Part shown: piece by piece, positions 50,730 to 59,986 of the stretch
Layout of the letters: each line of letters opens with the position of its first letter
Numbering within the stretch: position 1 is the stretch's first letter
Assembly: GCF_014396975.1 (NCBI RefSeq)
Contig: NZ_CP060719.1
Coordinates: forward strand, 2,018,001 to 2,082,000
Reading direction: 5' to 3'
DNA from: Thermomonas carbonis
Lineage (GTDB): Bacteria; Pseudomonadota; Gammaproteobacteria; Xanthomonadales; Xanthomonadaceae
DNA: 64,000 nt
Notes under the pieces: model-generated
The model's input: only the letters and a program-made list of their open reading frames with translations
Database searches by the model: none
What the model was told of the DNA's origin: nothing
Position numbers and translations under genes: made by a program

Positions 50730-53261
50730 ATGACAAGTTCACACCGCAGCTGGTGGACTCGCGCTTCTGGCAGCGTATTCATCGGTTTGCTTGCATTGCT
50801 GCTGGTACAGCCAGTGCCGGCTTCGGCCCAGCTTTTGCAACCCACCATCAGCACCGTGGGCGGTGGTGGGGAACCCGCATCCGGGAACGGTGATGGTGGC
50901 GCTGCCACCAGCGCGCGCATTTCCGAGCCGGTCGGCATTGCCGTCGATGCCGTGGGCAATCTCTATGTTGCGGAACGCTATTCGTTCACGGTGCGCAGGA
51001 TCTCCCCATCTGGAGTGATCACCACGGTTGCGGGGAATGGTACCCAGCCCTACAACGGGGATGGAATTCCGGCCACGTCTGCAGGCATGGATGTCCGTGG
51101 CATCGCGCTGGATGCCGCCGGAAATCTGTTCATCGCGGACGGCTCCAACAAGCGGATCCGGAAGGTGGCGAGCAGTGGTGTCGTCAGCACTGTGGCTCGC
51201 AGCGGCCTGGCATTTCCGTCCAGGGTGGGGCTGGATCGCCAAGGCAGAATATTCGTGATTGATGGCGCACGCGTCCTGCGCGTGGATGCGGGCGGCAATG
51301 CGCAGCCGTTCGCCGGCAATGGAGATTTTGGCCAGGGCGGCGATGGCGGACAGGCGCTGCAAGCCCAGTTGGAGAACCCGACCGGGCTGGCGTTCGACGC
51401 GCAAGGCAACGTCTACATCGTGTCCGGGGAACGCGTGCGCAAGGTCGATGCCGGCGGCATCATCACCACGGTCGTCGGTGGTGGGCACTTCAGACTCGAT
51501 CCGGTCGCCACCAGCCAGCGCTGGCTGTTTCCTCGTGGTGCCGGATTCGATTCGCGTGGGAATATCTATGTTGTTGGCTGGAACAATACCGTCCAGATCA
51601 TCAATGCTTCGGGTATCTCGGAGAATGCGGTTGGAACGCTTCCGCTGGCGTTCGCAATCATCGCCAGCGCGCCCTTCGGGTTTTCGGGGGATGGCGGCCC
51701 GGCCCGCGCGGCGATGCTCTACGAGCCCGAAGCGATCGCCATCGACCAGTACGACAATCTCTACATCGCGGATGCCCGCAACAACCGCATCCGCAAGGTC
51801 ACGCCGGTACCGACGCCGCGGACGCCGATCGGCATAAATGCATTCGCGCCCTATCGAACCTATTCCGTCGGCAGTTACGGACGTTCGATTGCGGTGGCGG
51901 ACGTGACCGGGGACGGCCGGGACGATGCCTTGATGTTGACGTCCGACTGGGGCCCGCAGGCACCCGAGCCGGCGAACGACAACATGTTGAACCTGTTTGT
52001 TCAACAGCCCGACGGAACGCTTTCGGCACCGCTGAAATATCCGCACGGGGACAACGATTTCGTCAAGGCGGTTGCGGGTCCGGCCACCGGTGACCTGAAT
52101 GGCGACGGTCGCAAGGATGTCGTGGTCGGGCTGATGGACGGCATCCGCGTATTCCTGGGACGTGCCGATGGCCTGGCGGCTGGCGTCCAATACAAGGGAA
52201 TACCCCGCGCGCAGCCTGTGCACAGCCTGGTCGTGGTCGACGTCAATCACGACGGAAACCCGGATGTCGTCACGTTGAGCGGTGGCCGTGCAGAGGGCGG
52301 GAGTTACCCGGATGATTTGTACGGTTTCCTCTACTACTACGGGAATGGATCAGGTGGTTTTGGTTCGCCGCAGTTCATCGCCATGGCGGACCAGCACAGC
52401 TGGGGGCGGCTGCAGGCGCACGATGTGGACGGAGACGGTCTGCAGGACCTGATGGGGCAGTGGGCCGATACCTACCAGACCGTGGACGGGATGTGGCATT
52501 ACCGGGCCGGGATTGCGTGGAAGCGGCATCTTCCGGGTGGTGGCTTCGCAGCTACCCGGTTTGCATCCATCGAGGACGCTTATTCGTTCAGCGCCACCTT
52601 CGCCGTGGGGGATTTCACTGCCGATGGCCGCAAGGATGTGGTCATGGCGCGTTCCGCCAACGCACCAACGGCGGCCTATGCCCTGCTGGCGCAGGATGCC
52701 TCCGGCGACTTCAAGGAGGTGCGCAGGTGGCAGTCTTACGATATTCCGCAGGAAGTGCGCGCCGCGGACATGAACCAGGATGGCTATCAGGACCTGCTGG
52801 TAATCCACTCGGGATGGCACGCCATCGGCTACCACCCGGGGAGCTGGAAAGGCCTGGACGTCGAGGTGAAGTACTACGTGGATGAGTCCTCCAATCAGGT
52901 CCAGCCGGCGCTCGCCGTGGGCGATCTCAATGGCGATGGCTGCCGCGATGTGGCGATGGGGGATCGCAATTTTGGTCTGGTCGTACTCGCGGGGACCCGT
53001 TGCTTCCGCCGGCTATCGGGTGGCCAGCCACGCGTGCCGCCGAGGGAAAACCCAGCCACTACCCAGTCTCCGAGCTCTGCTGATGCGATCGCCGCTGATG
53101 TGACCACGCCCCCGGAGACCCAGTTGCCTGTCGATGTCTCGCCCCGCAGGCGCATGTTGGCGTTGCTGTTTGCGTTGATGGCGCTCATCGGGCTTGCTGG
53201 GTGGCTGTTCTGGGGGTTGAACGGGTTCGGGAAGTCTTTCTGGGTTTGGCGTGGGCGCTGA
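50730..53261 (+). CDS. exported NHL-repeat and FG-GAP/VCBS-repeat protein
   Basis: An 843-residue protein with two predicted beta-propellers. A signal peptide (ends near VPASAQ) leads to about five to six NHL repeats (30-370: GIAVDAVGNLYVAERYSF, GIALDAAGNLFIADGSNK, AIAIDQYDNLYIADARNN). Seven FG-GAP/VCBS calcium motifs follow (420-780: DVTGDGRDD, DLNGDGRKD, DVNHDGNPD, DVDGDGLQD, DFTADGRKD, DMNQDGYQD, DLNGDGCRD). A C-terminal membrane span with basic flanks (RRRMLALLFALMALIGLAGW) likely anchors it. An ATG at 50718 is an alternative start. Function unknown; adhesion or ligand binding is plausible. Confidence 0.8.
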   Translation: MTSSHRSWWTRASGSVFIGLLALLLVQPVPASAQLLQPTISTVGGGGEPASGNGDGGAATSARISEPVGIAVDAVGNLYVAERYSFTVRRISPSGVITTVAGNGTQPYNGDGIPATSAGMDVRGIALDAAGNLFIADGSNKRIRKVASSGVVSTVARSGLAFPSRVGLDRQGRIFVIDGARVLRVDAGGNAQPFAGNGDFGQGGDGGQALQAQLENPTGLAFDAQGNVYIVSGERVRKVDAGGIITTVVGGGHFRLDPVATSQRWLFPRGAGFDSRGNIYVVGWNNTVQIINASGISENAVGTLPLAFAIIASAPFGFSGDGGPARAAMLYEPEAIAIDQYDNLYIADARNNRIRKVTPVPTPRTPIGINAFAPYRTYSVGSYGRSIAVADVTGDGRDDALMLTSDWGPQAPEPANDNMLNLFVQQPDGTLSAPLKYPHGDNDFVKAVAGPATGDLNGDGRKDVVVGLMDGIRVFLGRADGLAAGVQYKGIPRAQPVHSLVVVDVNHDGNPDVVTLSGGRAEGGSYPDDLYGFLYYYGNGSGGFGSPQFIAMADQHSWGRLQAHDVDGDGLQDLMGQWADTYQTVDGMWHYRAGIAWKRHLPGGGFAATRFASIEDAYSFSATFAVGDFTADGRKDVVMARSANAPTAAYALLAQDASGDFKEVRRWQSYDIPQEVRAADMNQDGYQDLLVIHSGWHAIGYHPGSWKGLDVEVKYYVDESSNQVQPALAVGDLNGDGCRDVAMGDRNFGLVVLAGTRCFRRLSGGQPRVPPRENPATTQSPSSADAIAADVTTPPETQLPVDVSPRRRMLALLFALMALIGLAGWLFWGLNGFGKSFWVWRGR

Positions 53262-53337
53262 TGGACGCTGGCCTGCCGGCCCCACTCTCCGCGTTGGGCA
53301 CGTTGATGCCCACATGGGAATGCCGCAGGAACGCACG

Positions 53338-54426
53338 ATGAATCCACGCATGATCCTCGGCGCAGTTTTCCTGACAGGCGCATTGTTCGCCGGACCCGCC
53401 ATTGCACAGGCACCGGCTTTGACCGACGAGGCCGCGAAGCAGGCGGCCAGAAATTACCAGCAGTATTGCGCGCTCTGCCATGGCAAGGATCGCGAGGGCC
53501 ACGTCAACGACCACGCGCCCTCGCTGCGCTCGCAGTCGTTGCTGGAATCCGATCCCGGCACCATCGGCGAAGCGATCGGCTACGGCCGTCCGGGCACGCC
53601 GATGGGTGGCTATCTCAACGATGTCGGCGGCCCGCTGAAGCGCCGTGACATCGTCGACCTGACGCTGTGGCTGGCGGAGACCGCCAAGGTCAAACCGTTG
53701 GAAGAGGATGAGCATTACTTCGACCGCGTGGCAGGCAACGCCGCCGACGGCGCGAAGGTGTACCAGCAGCAATGCGTCACCTGCCATGGTGCCAATGGCG
53801 AGGGCGGCACCGGCACCGCGCTCTCCAACCCGGCGATGCTGGCGCTCACCAGCGACCGTTTCCTGCGCCATGCCATCGTCAACGGTCGCCAGGGCACGCC
53901 GATGCCGGCCTTCGCCGGCACCCTGTCGCCCGCCGACATCGACAACGTCACCGCGTTCCTCCGTAGCCGCTCGACCGGCTGGAAGGCTGACGCGCGCGAG
54001 CTGCGCAAGCCGCCGCCGCTCGGCAAGTACGTGATCAATCCGAAGGGCAAGCCACCGGACTTCGGAGAGCTGAAGGAAGGCCGTTATCTCAGCGCGGCCG
54101 TGCTCGATCGCGAACTGAAAGCGAAGCGCCGGATGATCCTGCTGGATACGCGGGTGACCTCGATGTGGCAGATGGCGCACATCGAAGGCTCGGTGCCGGC
54201 GCCGTACTACGCGAACCGCGCGGAAGTGGTGTCCAGCCTGCCTCGCGACGGCACCTGGATCGTCGCGTATTGCGAATGCCCGCGCGCCGCTGCGGACTCG
54301 GTGGTCAAGTGGCTGCGCGAGGAAGGCAAGTTCGCCAATACCGCGGTGCTGTACGAAGGCATCCAGGGCTGGGTCAGCCTGGGCTATCCGGTGACGGCGG
54401 GCGACGCCAGCAAGCCCGCTCCCTGA
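53338..54426 (+). CDS. diheme cytochrome c fused to a rhodanese-like domain
   Basis: A 362-residue periplasmic protein. The signal peptide ends near AIAQA. Two c-type cytochrome domains carry CALCH (44-48) with Met89 in GTPMGGYL and CVTCH (146-150) with Met189 in GTPMPAFAG as likely axial ligands. A rhodanese-like domain (about 250-350) follows, with the active-loop Cys in VAYCECPRAAAD (Cys312). The combination suggests electron transfer coupled to sulfur handling, such as persulfide or thiosulfate chemistry (inference). AGGAA lies upstream of the ATG. Confidence 0.85.
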   Translation: MNPRMILGAVFLTGALFAGPAIAQAPALTDEAAKQAARNYQQYCALCHGKDREGHVNDHAPSLRSQSLLESDPGTIGEAIGYGRPGTPMGGYLNDVGGPLKRRDIVDLTLWLAETAKVKPLEEDEHYFDRVAGNAADGAKVYQQQCVTCHGANGEGGTGTALSNPAMLALTSDRFLRHAIVNGRQGTPMPAFAGTLSPADIDNVTAFLRSRSTGWKADARELRKPPPLGKYVINPKGKPPDFGELKEGRYLSAAVLDRELKAKRRMILLDTRVTSMWQMAHIEGSVPAPYYANRAEVVSSLPRDGTWIVAYCECPRAAADSVVKWLREEGKFANTAVLYEGIQGWVSLGYPVTAGDASKPAP

Positions 54427-54555
54427 ATACCCGTGCAGCGACCGGCAGCGAAATCACGCGTCATCGACATCGCCACCCACACAGTCGCGCCGTGGCCAAG
54501 GACGGCCACCTCCCCCAGTCAGTCGGGAACGCAGGGCCTCGTGACCAGGCCCGAC

Positions 54556-54586
54556 AAAAAAAGCAGGCATCGGCCTGCTTTTTTGT
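54556..54586 (+). terminator. rho-independent terminator after the cytochrome gene
   Basis: AAAAGCAGGC and GCCTGCTTTT pair around an ATCG loop, ending in TTTTTTGTT. The A- and T-tracts on both sides make it look bidirectional. It lies 130 bases after the cytochrome stop. Confidence 0.9.
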
Positions 54587-54679
54587 TGCGCGCGCCGGAG
54601 CCATGTCGGAAGGTTCGCCTGGCGGCAGGCCGCGAGCGCATCGCCTATCCTCGGGCCACGCCTCCGGGATCCTGACCGC

Positions 54680-56011
54680 ATGCCAGCAGCCGACACCACC
54701 ACCCGGCATGACCTCCGCCGCTCTGTCTCGAACACGCTGAAAGGTTCGGCCGGCAATCTGGTCGAGTGGTACGACGTCTATGTGTACTCGGTGTTCGCGG
54801 TGTATTTCGAAGCGAAGTTCTTCTCGCCCGACGACAAGAACGCGACGTTGTACGTGTGGGCGATCTTCGCGATGACCTTCCTGATGCGGCCGATCGGGGC
54901 GTGGTATTTCGGCCGCTTCGCGGATCGCCGTGGGCGGCGGCTGGCGCTGACGGTGTCGGTGACGCTGATGGCGGCCTGCTCGTTCCTGATCGCGATCACG
55001 CCGGGTGTGGCGACGATCGGCATCGCGGCCCCACTGATATTGCTGCTGGCGCGGCTGGTGCAGGGATTCGCGACGGGCGGCGAATACGGAGCCAGTGCCA
55101 CTTACATGTCCGAGGCCGCGATCCCCGGGCGTCGCGGTTTTCTCTCATCGTTCCACTACGTCACTCTGGTGGGCGGGCATGTGCTGGCGCAGGCCACGCT
55201 GCTGGTGATGCTGAAATGGCTCGAGCCTGCGCAGATCTCCGATTGGGGATGGCGCGTCGCGTTCGGGTTGGGCGGAATCGCGGCGCTCGTTGTGTTCTGG
55301 TTGCGGCGCTCGATGGACGAATCGCTGGACGCGGCATCGATCGACGCGGTGCGTACAGGCGCGACCAACACGTCCGGCTCCTTGCGTGAATTGTTCGTGC
55401 ACCAGTGGCGGCCGCTGCTGCTGTGCTTCCTGATCACCGCGGGCGGGACGCTGGCGTTCTACACCTACTCGGTGATCGGGCCGAAGATGGTGCAGGCGCA
55501 GTTCGCCGGCGGCGACGTGCTCACCGGCACCGTGATCAACCTCGTCGCGCTGACCGTGCTCATGCTGCTGCAACCATTGGGCGGCTGGCTGTCCGACATC
55601 GTCGGGCGCAAGACATTGCTGGTGTTCTTCGGGACCGGCGGCGTGCTCTACACCTGGTTCCTGGTGTTGCACCTGCCGCAGCAGACCGGCTGGCTGCAGG
55701 CCTTCGGCGTGCTCACCCTTGGCTTCGTGATCCTCACCGGCTACACCTCGATCAATGCGGTGGTGAAGGCGGAACTGTTCCCCACCCACGTGCGTGCGTT
55801 GGGCGTGGGCCTGGGCTACGCGCTGGCCAACTCCGCCTTCGGTGGCACCGCGCCGCTGCTGTACCAGGCCAGCCTGCGCAGCGGCCACGTCGAAACCTTC
55901 GTGATCTATGCCACCGCAGTGATCGCGGCGTCGCTGCTGGTGTATGTGTGCTTCCTCGACAACCGCGGACGCAACTGGCTGGATGATGCGGACGCGATGC
56001 GCGGACGTTGA
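54680..56011 (+). CDS. MFS transporter, metabolite:H+ symporter (MHS) family
   Basis: A 443-residue, 12-span inner-membrane symporter. The first span region GNLVEWYDVYVYS and the loop motif GRFADRRGRRLAL are typical of the MHS family (alpha-ketoglutarate, dicarboxylate, proline and shikimate carriers). RLVQGFATGGEYGASATY is the span-4 signature. It most resembles alpha-ketoglutarate permease, but the substrate is not certain. Monocistronic in appearance, after a strong terminator. Confidence 0.87.
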   Translation: MPAADTTTRHDLRRSVSNTLKGSAGNLVEWYDVYVYSVFAVYFEAKFFSPDDKNATLYVWAIFAMTFLMRPIGAWYFGRFADRRGRRLALTVSVTLMAACSFLIAITPGVATIGIAAPLILLLARLVQGFATGGEYGASATYMSEAAIPGRRGFLSSFHYVTLVGGHVLAQATLLVMLKWLEPAQISDWGWRVAFGLGGIAALVVFWLRRSMDESLDAASIDAVRTGATNTSGSLRELFVHQWRPLLLCFLITAGGTLAFYTYSVIGPKMVQAQFAGGDVLTGTVINLVALTVLMLLQPLGGWLSDIVGRKTLLVFFGTGGVLYTWFLVLHLPQQTGWLQAFGVLTLGFVILTGYTSINAVVKAELFPTHVRALGVGLGYALANSAFGGTAPLLYQASLRSGHVETFVIYATAVIAASLLVYVCFLDNRGRNWLDDADAMRGR

Positions 56012-56073
56012 CTGTTTTCTGGAATTACCCCAACGGCGCACAATGCAGACCTCACGATGACTCCGGATATCCG

Positions 56074-56292
56074 ATGGATACTGAAACCCTGATCAAGGCT
56101 GCGCTGCGCGATGCCGGCTACCGTGCCGACGCCATCGGTTCCGCGTTGCCGCGAATCATCAAGATCCTGCAGGCGGAGGACGTGCGCATCGAGATCGGCC
56201 GCAGCCTGACGCGCAAGGAACGCGAGTACGTGCGCGTGCAACTGGAGATCGGCCTGGACGTGCCTGAAATCGTGGCGGGCCTGAAGGGCTGA
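56074..56292 (+). CDS. small hypothetical protein
   Basis: A 72-residue, mostly alpha-helical soluble protein starting MDTETLIKAALRDAGYRADA and rich in charged residues (SLTRKEREYVRVQLEIGLDV). I do not recognise it. The ATG at 56074 is the first with a sensible product; the frame is open to 56008 but that would overlap the transporter stop. No ribosome-binding site stands out. Confidence 0.55.
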   Translation: MDTETLIKAALRDAGYRADAIGSALPRIIKILQAEDVRIEIGRSLTRKEREYVRVQLEIGLDVPEIVAGLKG

Positions 56293-56378
56293 CGGAAGCC
56301 TGGCTTGCAAGGCGTGCTGGTGGCTTGGCCGCGCCTGAACGCGCCCGCCGTTGTTCCGGGTATGTCCGGGAGACGCAT

Positions 56379-57083
56379 ATGGTCACGACAGATCGGCTCT
56401 ACCGCGCGCTGCTGATCATCGCGCTGGTGCCGGTTTTTGCGGTTGTTCATGCGCAAACGCCAACAACACCGGTGTCTGCAGCCGCCCCGGCAACCGGGGA
56501 AGGCTGGCTGCTGCCCGGCACGTTCACGCAAGGCACCTCGCTGGCAGCCCTGGAAGCGCGCTTTGGTGCCGACAACGTGCGCCGGGTGACGCCGGATGCC
56601 GACGCCCACGCCTGCGAGGCGATCCTGTTCCCCGATGATCCGGAGCGCCGCGCGCACGCGTTCTTCTACGACTGCGAGAAGCTCGACCAGCTGCGCAGCA
56701 TCGAGATCCGGGACCGACAATCGCGCTGGCGCGGCAAGGGCGGCGTGCATGTCGGCATGTCGTTCGACGAATTGCGCGCCCGCAATGGCAAGCCGTTCGG
56801 CTTCAGCGGCTTCGACCAGGATGGCAGGGGCGCGGTGCATGACCAGTGGAGTCCGGCGACCGAGGATGACGCCACACTCGGCAAACTGGATGTCGAGGAG
56901 GGCGACCGGATGTACTTCGACGTGACGCTCGGTGTTCGCGCGGACGTGTCCGCTTCGGCCAGGCGCATCGTGCCGCGCGACGAGTACATTGCCAGCGGCG
57001 ATTCGCGCATCCCGCAGTTGGCACCCTTGCTCGAAGTCACCGGTTTCGGTGCTTCGACCAGCCTGGATGACGAGTGGGATTGA
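56379..57083 (+). CDS. secreted hypothetical protein
   Basis: A 234-residue protein with a signal peptide (ALLIIALVPVFAVVHAQ) and a soluble mature part. Notable stretches are GTSLAALEARFGADNVRRVT and HVGMSFDELRARNGKPFGF, which look like two related units of a repeated fold; cysteines in ACEAILFPDD and FYDCEK may form a disulfide. I do not recognise the family by name. GGGAGA precedes the ATG at 56379. It converges with the SDR gene. Confidence 0.65.
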   Translation: MVTTDRLYRALLIIALVPVFAVVHAQTPTTPVSAAAPATGEGWLLPGTFTQGTSLAALEARFGADNVRRVTPDADAHACEAILFPDDPERRAHAFFYDCEKLDQLRSIEIRDRQSRWRGKGGVHVGMSFDELRARNGKPFGFSGFDQDGRGAVHDQWSPATEDDATLGKLDVEEGDRMYFDVTLGVRADVSASARRIVPRDEYIASGDSRIPQLAPLLEVTGFGASTSLDDEWD

Positions 57084-57105
57084 GCGCCGCGCGCCTGCGC
57101 ACAAC

Positions 57106-58662
57106 TCACCAATCGGTCGGCGCGTAGTCCTTCAGGAACTGACCCCACACGTGTTCGCCGGTATTGATGCCGTGGATGATCGGATCGACGATGCGGGCCG
57201 CGCCATCGACGATGTCCAGCGGCGGGTGGAAGCGTTCCTCCACGATCTTGCGCGCGGCGATCTCGGCGGGATCCTCGTCGGTGACCCAGCCGGTGTCGAC
57301 GCTGTTCATGTGGATGCCGTCGCCGTGGTAATCGGCGGCCGCGGTGCGCGTCATCATGTTGAGCGCGGCCTTGGCCATGTTGGTGTGCGGGTGCTTGGTG
57401 GTCTTGAAGTTGCGGTAGAACTGCCCTTCGACCGCGGAGACATTGACGATGTGCTTGTCGCGTTCCGGCGCGCGCAGCATCAACGGCTTCAATCGTGCGT
57501 TGATGATGAAGGGCGCGACCGCGTTGACCAGTTGGGTTTCCAGCAACTCGACCGCCGGCACTTCGTCCATCTGCAAGCGCCAGGAATTGCGCCCGCGCAG
57601 GTCGATCTGCTGCAGGTCCTGATCCAGGCGGCCTTGCGGGAACAGATGCGCCTGTCCCAGGAGTTCATCGGCCAGCAGCGGCACTTGCGAGAGTTCTGCG
57701 GCACGCACAAGGCCGGCGACACCGGCGATCTCGTTGCGGCCTGCCTGTAGCGATGTCGTGTCCGCGCCGGGCAGCAGGTCGGCGCTGCGCAGGCCTTCGT
57801 AATTGCCCAGCAACTTGCGCACGTCGGCGGGCATGGCCTGCAGCGCGGCGGTCTCGCCTTCCATCATGTGCGCGTAGAACGCGGGCGGGCGGCGCACGGT
57901 CTGGCAGGCGTTGTTGATGATGAAATCCAGGCGCTCGCGGGTGGCCAGCAACTGCATGCAGAACGCTTCCACGCTGGGCGTGTGGCGAAGATCCAGGCCG
58001 AACACTTCCAGCCGGTCGCCCCAGTTCTCGAAGTCGGGCTCAGCCGCGTAACGCGCCGCGGAATCGCGCGGGAAGCGGGTGGTGACGATCAGCGATGCGC
58101 CCGCGCGCAGCAGCTTCAGGCCGGCCTGGTAGCCGATCTTGACCCGCCCGCCGGTCAGCAACGCCACGCGCCCGCGCAGGTCGGCGGTCTCGGTGCGCTT
58201 GAAGAAATTCAGGTCCGCGCAGGTCGGGCACAGCTGGTCGTAGAAATGATGGATGTGCGTGTATTTCTGCTTGCAGACGTAGCAGTGCAAAAGCTCCGGC
58301 GACACGTTGTGGGCGACGGGATCGGAGGCGTTGTTGCGCGGATCGTGCAGGCCCGCGGCTTGCGGCGGGAAATAATTCGGCGTCGTGAACACCGGCTTGC
58401 GGCGCAGGGTTCGGATGCCGGTCTGGTCGAGCAGGGCCTCGGTCGCGCGCGCCTTCTCCTGCGCACGCTCGCGGGCCAGGTCCTTCGACTTGCGCCGGCG
58501 CGCACGCGGTTCCGGATGGTGGACCAGCGCCACCGCCTGCAGCAGGCGTTCGCGATCCGCGGCCGGCCACGCCTCCAGCACGTCGCGGTCGGCGATGATT
58601 GCGTCGAGCAGGGAAAGCGCGGGTTGCAGGCGGTCGTCGGGAGCTGCGGTGTCGGTGTTCAT
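57106..58662 (-). CDS. SDR-like oxidoreductase with N-terminal zinc ribbon
   Basis: A 518-residue protein. A charged helical N-terminus (1-85) is followed by a four-cysteine zinc-ribbon-like site, CYVC (127-130) and CPTC (145-148). A short-chain-dehydrogenase Rossmann domain (160-518) follows with the cofactor loop LLTGGRVKIGYQ and FIINNACQTVRRPP. The catalytic Ser is at 409 (NVSAVEG), but the YxxxK Tyr position is Thr427 (HTNMAKAA), with Lys431 kept. Reaction unknown; it may be a divergent or non-reductive SDR. The ATG at 58662 starts MNTDTAAPDD. Confidence 0.78.
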   Translation of the reverse strand: MNTDTAAPDDRLQPALSLLDAIIADRDVLEAWPAADRERLLQAVALVHHPEPRARRRKSKDLARERAQEKARATEALLDQTGIRTLRRKPVFTTPNYFPPQAAGLHDPRNNASDPVAHNVSPELLHCYVCKQKYTHIHHFYDQLCPTCADLNFFKRTETADLRGRVALLTGGRVKIGYQAGLKLLRAGASLIVTTRFPRDSAARYAAEPDFENWGDRLEVFGLDLRHTPSVEAFCMQLLATRERLDFIINNACQTVRRPPAFYAHMMEGETAALQAMPADVRKLLGNYEGLRSADLLPGADTTSLQAGRNEIAGVAGLVRAAELSQVPLLADELLGQAHLFPQGRLDQDLQQIDLRGRNSWRLQMDEVPAVELLETQLVNAVAPFIINARLKPLMLRAPERDKHIVNVSAVEGQFYRNFKTTKHPHTNMAKAALNMMTRTAAADYHGDGIHMNSVDTGWVTDEDPAEIAARKIVEERFHPPLDIVDGAARIVDPIIHGINTGEHVWGQFLKDYAPTDW

Positions 58663-58810
58663 CGCCGACTCGTCATCGGGATTCGGTGTCGCGGTGGTGT
58701 TCAAGGGCGGATCCGTGTTGCGCGCCACATGGGCGATCAAAAAGAGATGGACGCGAGACTCGCGTCGGTCGATGCCCGGCATGCGGGCAGGGTGCGGTAT
58801 CGCCGCGCGG

Positions 58811-59365
58811 TTACCAGACCAGGTCGTCGGGCACCTGGAATTGCGCGTAGTAGGCATCGTCTTCCGACGTCGATTCGGCGGCTTCGCTATCCGCGGCCTT
58901 GCCGTGGTCGAGCACGATCAGTGCCGCATCGCGTTCGCGCACCTTGTCGCCGGCGGCGCGCGGCAGCAGTTCGTAGCGGTCGCCCTGGCGCGCGATCACC
59001 AGCGCGCCGGAGGCGAGCTGCTTGCGCAGGGCCTCGTCGACCAGCAGGGTGCGGATCGCGCCATCGGCGGTGAAGCGATACTCGATGTCACCGCTGCGCG
59101 GCACCTTCTTGTCGGCGATGATCTGCCGCGCCTGCGCCGCCAGTTCGGCGCTGCGTGCCTTGACCTTGCGCTCCATCTCCAGTGCCCGGTCGCGCTCGGC
59201 CTTCTCGGCACGCACGCGTTCCGCTTCCCGCTGGATGTCGGTGGCCGCCGCTGGTGCCTTGCCGTGTTTCGCCTTGAGCTGCTCGCGGGCGACCTCGGAG
59301 ACCTTGGACTTCTTGACCAGGCCCGCCTTGAGCAGCTGTTCCTGGAGCGGGTTCGGCTTGGCCAT
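58811..59365 (-). CDS. DUF2058 family protein
   Basis: A 184-residue basic, coiled-coil-rich cytoplasmic protein resembling the DUF2058 (YaiL) family. The N-terminus MAKPNPLQEQLLKAGLVKKS is the best family signature. Residues about 35-85 form a charged helix (ERVRAEKAERDRALEMERK). The C-terminal half begins IEYRFTADGAIRTLLVDE. Its role is unknown; nucleoid or RNA binding has been suggested for relatives. The ATG at 59365 is the conserved start. Confidence 0.85.
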   Translation of the reverse strand: MAKPNPLQEQLLKAGLVKKSKVSEVAREQLKAKHGKAPAAATDIQREAERVRAEKAERDRALEMERKVKARSAELAAQARQIIADKKVPRSGDIEYRFTADGAIRTLLVDEALRKQLASGALVIARQGDRYELLPRAAGDKVRERDAALIVLDHGKAADSEAAESTSEDDAYYAQFQVPDDLVW

Positions 59366-59439
59366 GTCGCGGTTTCGTATCGGGGATTGACCGTCCATCA
59401 TACCTGCCGAGCCCCGCAGCCCTGTTCATTCCCGCGCCC

Positions 59440-59936
59440 ATGCAGCCCTTGAAATACCTTGCCGGTTACCCGCCCACGTGCTGGAGCGGGTGCATGCGCT
59501 GATCGCCCAGGATCGGTTGGGCACCATGCTGGCGGCGAAGTACGGCCAGACCCATGCGATCCGCAATGACGGGCAGCTCTACGAGTACGTGCAGGATCTC
59601 AAGGATCGCCACCTGCGCAAGTCGGTGCCGCTGGGCCGGGTGCTGTACGACGGCAAGCTGCAGGTCATGAAGGATGCGCTGGGCACCCACACCACCAAGT
59701 ACCGCGTGCACGGCGACCGGCTCAAGGCCAGCCGCGAGATCCGCATCGCCAGCGTGTTCCGCGATGCGCCCGCCGAGTTCCTGAAAATGATTGTGGTGCA
59801 CGAACTGGCGCACATGAAGGAAGCCGAGCACGACAAGGCGTTCTATCGCCTGTGCACGCATATGGAATCGGATTACCACCAACTGGAGTTCGATCTGCGG
59901 CTGTACCTGACGCATCTGGAAATGCCCCGGCCCTGA
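59440..59936 (+). pseudogene. YgjP-type metallopeptidase (M48-like), frameshifted
   Basis: The zinc motif is MIVVHELAHMKEAEHDKAFY with a third ligand region downstream (CTHMESDYHQLEFDLRLYL). The ATG at 59440 reads MQPLKYLAGYPP and then leaves frame at the CCC of 59473-59475; the next frame resumes HVLERVHALIAQDRLG. Adding one C joins them into a normal protein of about 165 residues starting like its family. A GTG at 59478 could give a 152-residue product. Most likely an assembly error in a C run. Confidence 0.82.
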
Positions 59937-59986
59937 GCGAGCATTTGCGCCGGGCGAATGCAGCGGCTTGGATGGATTTTCCTGGC

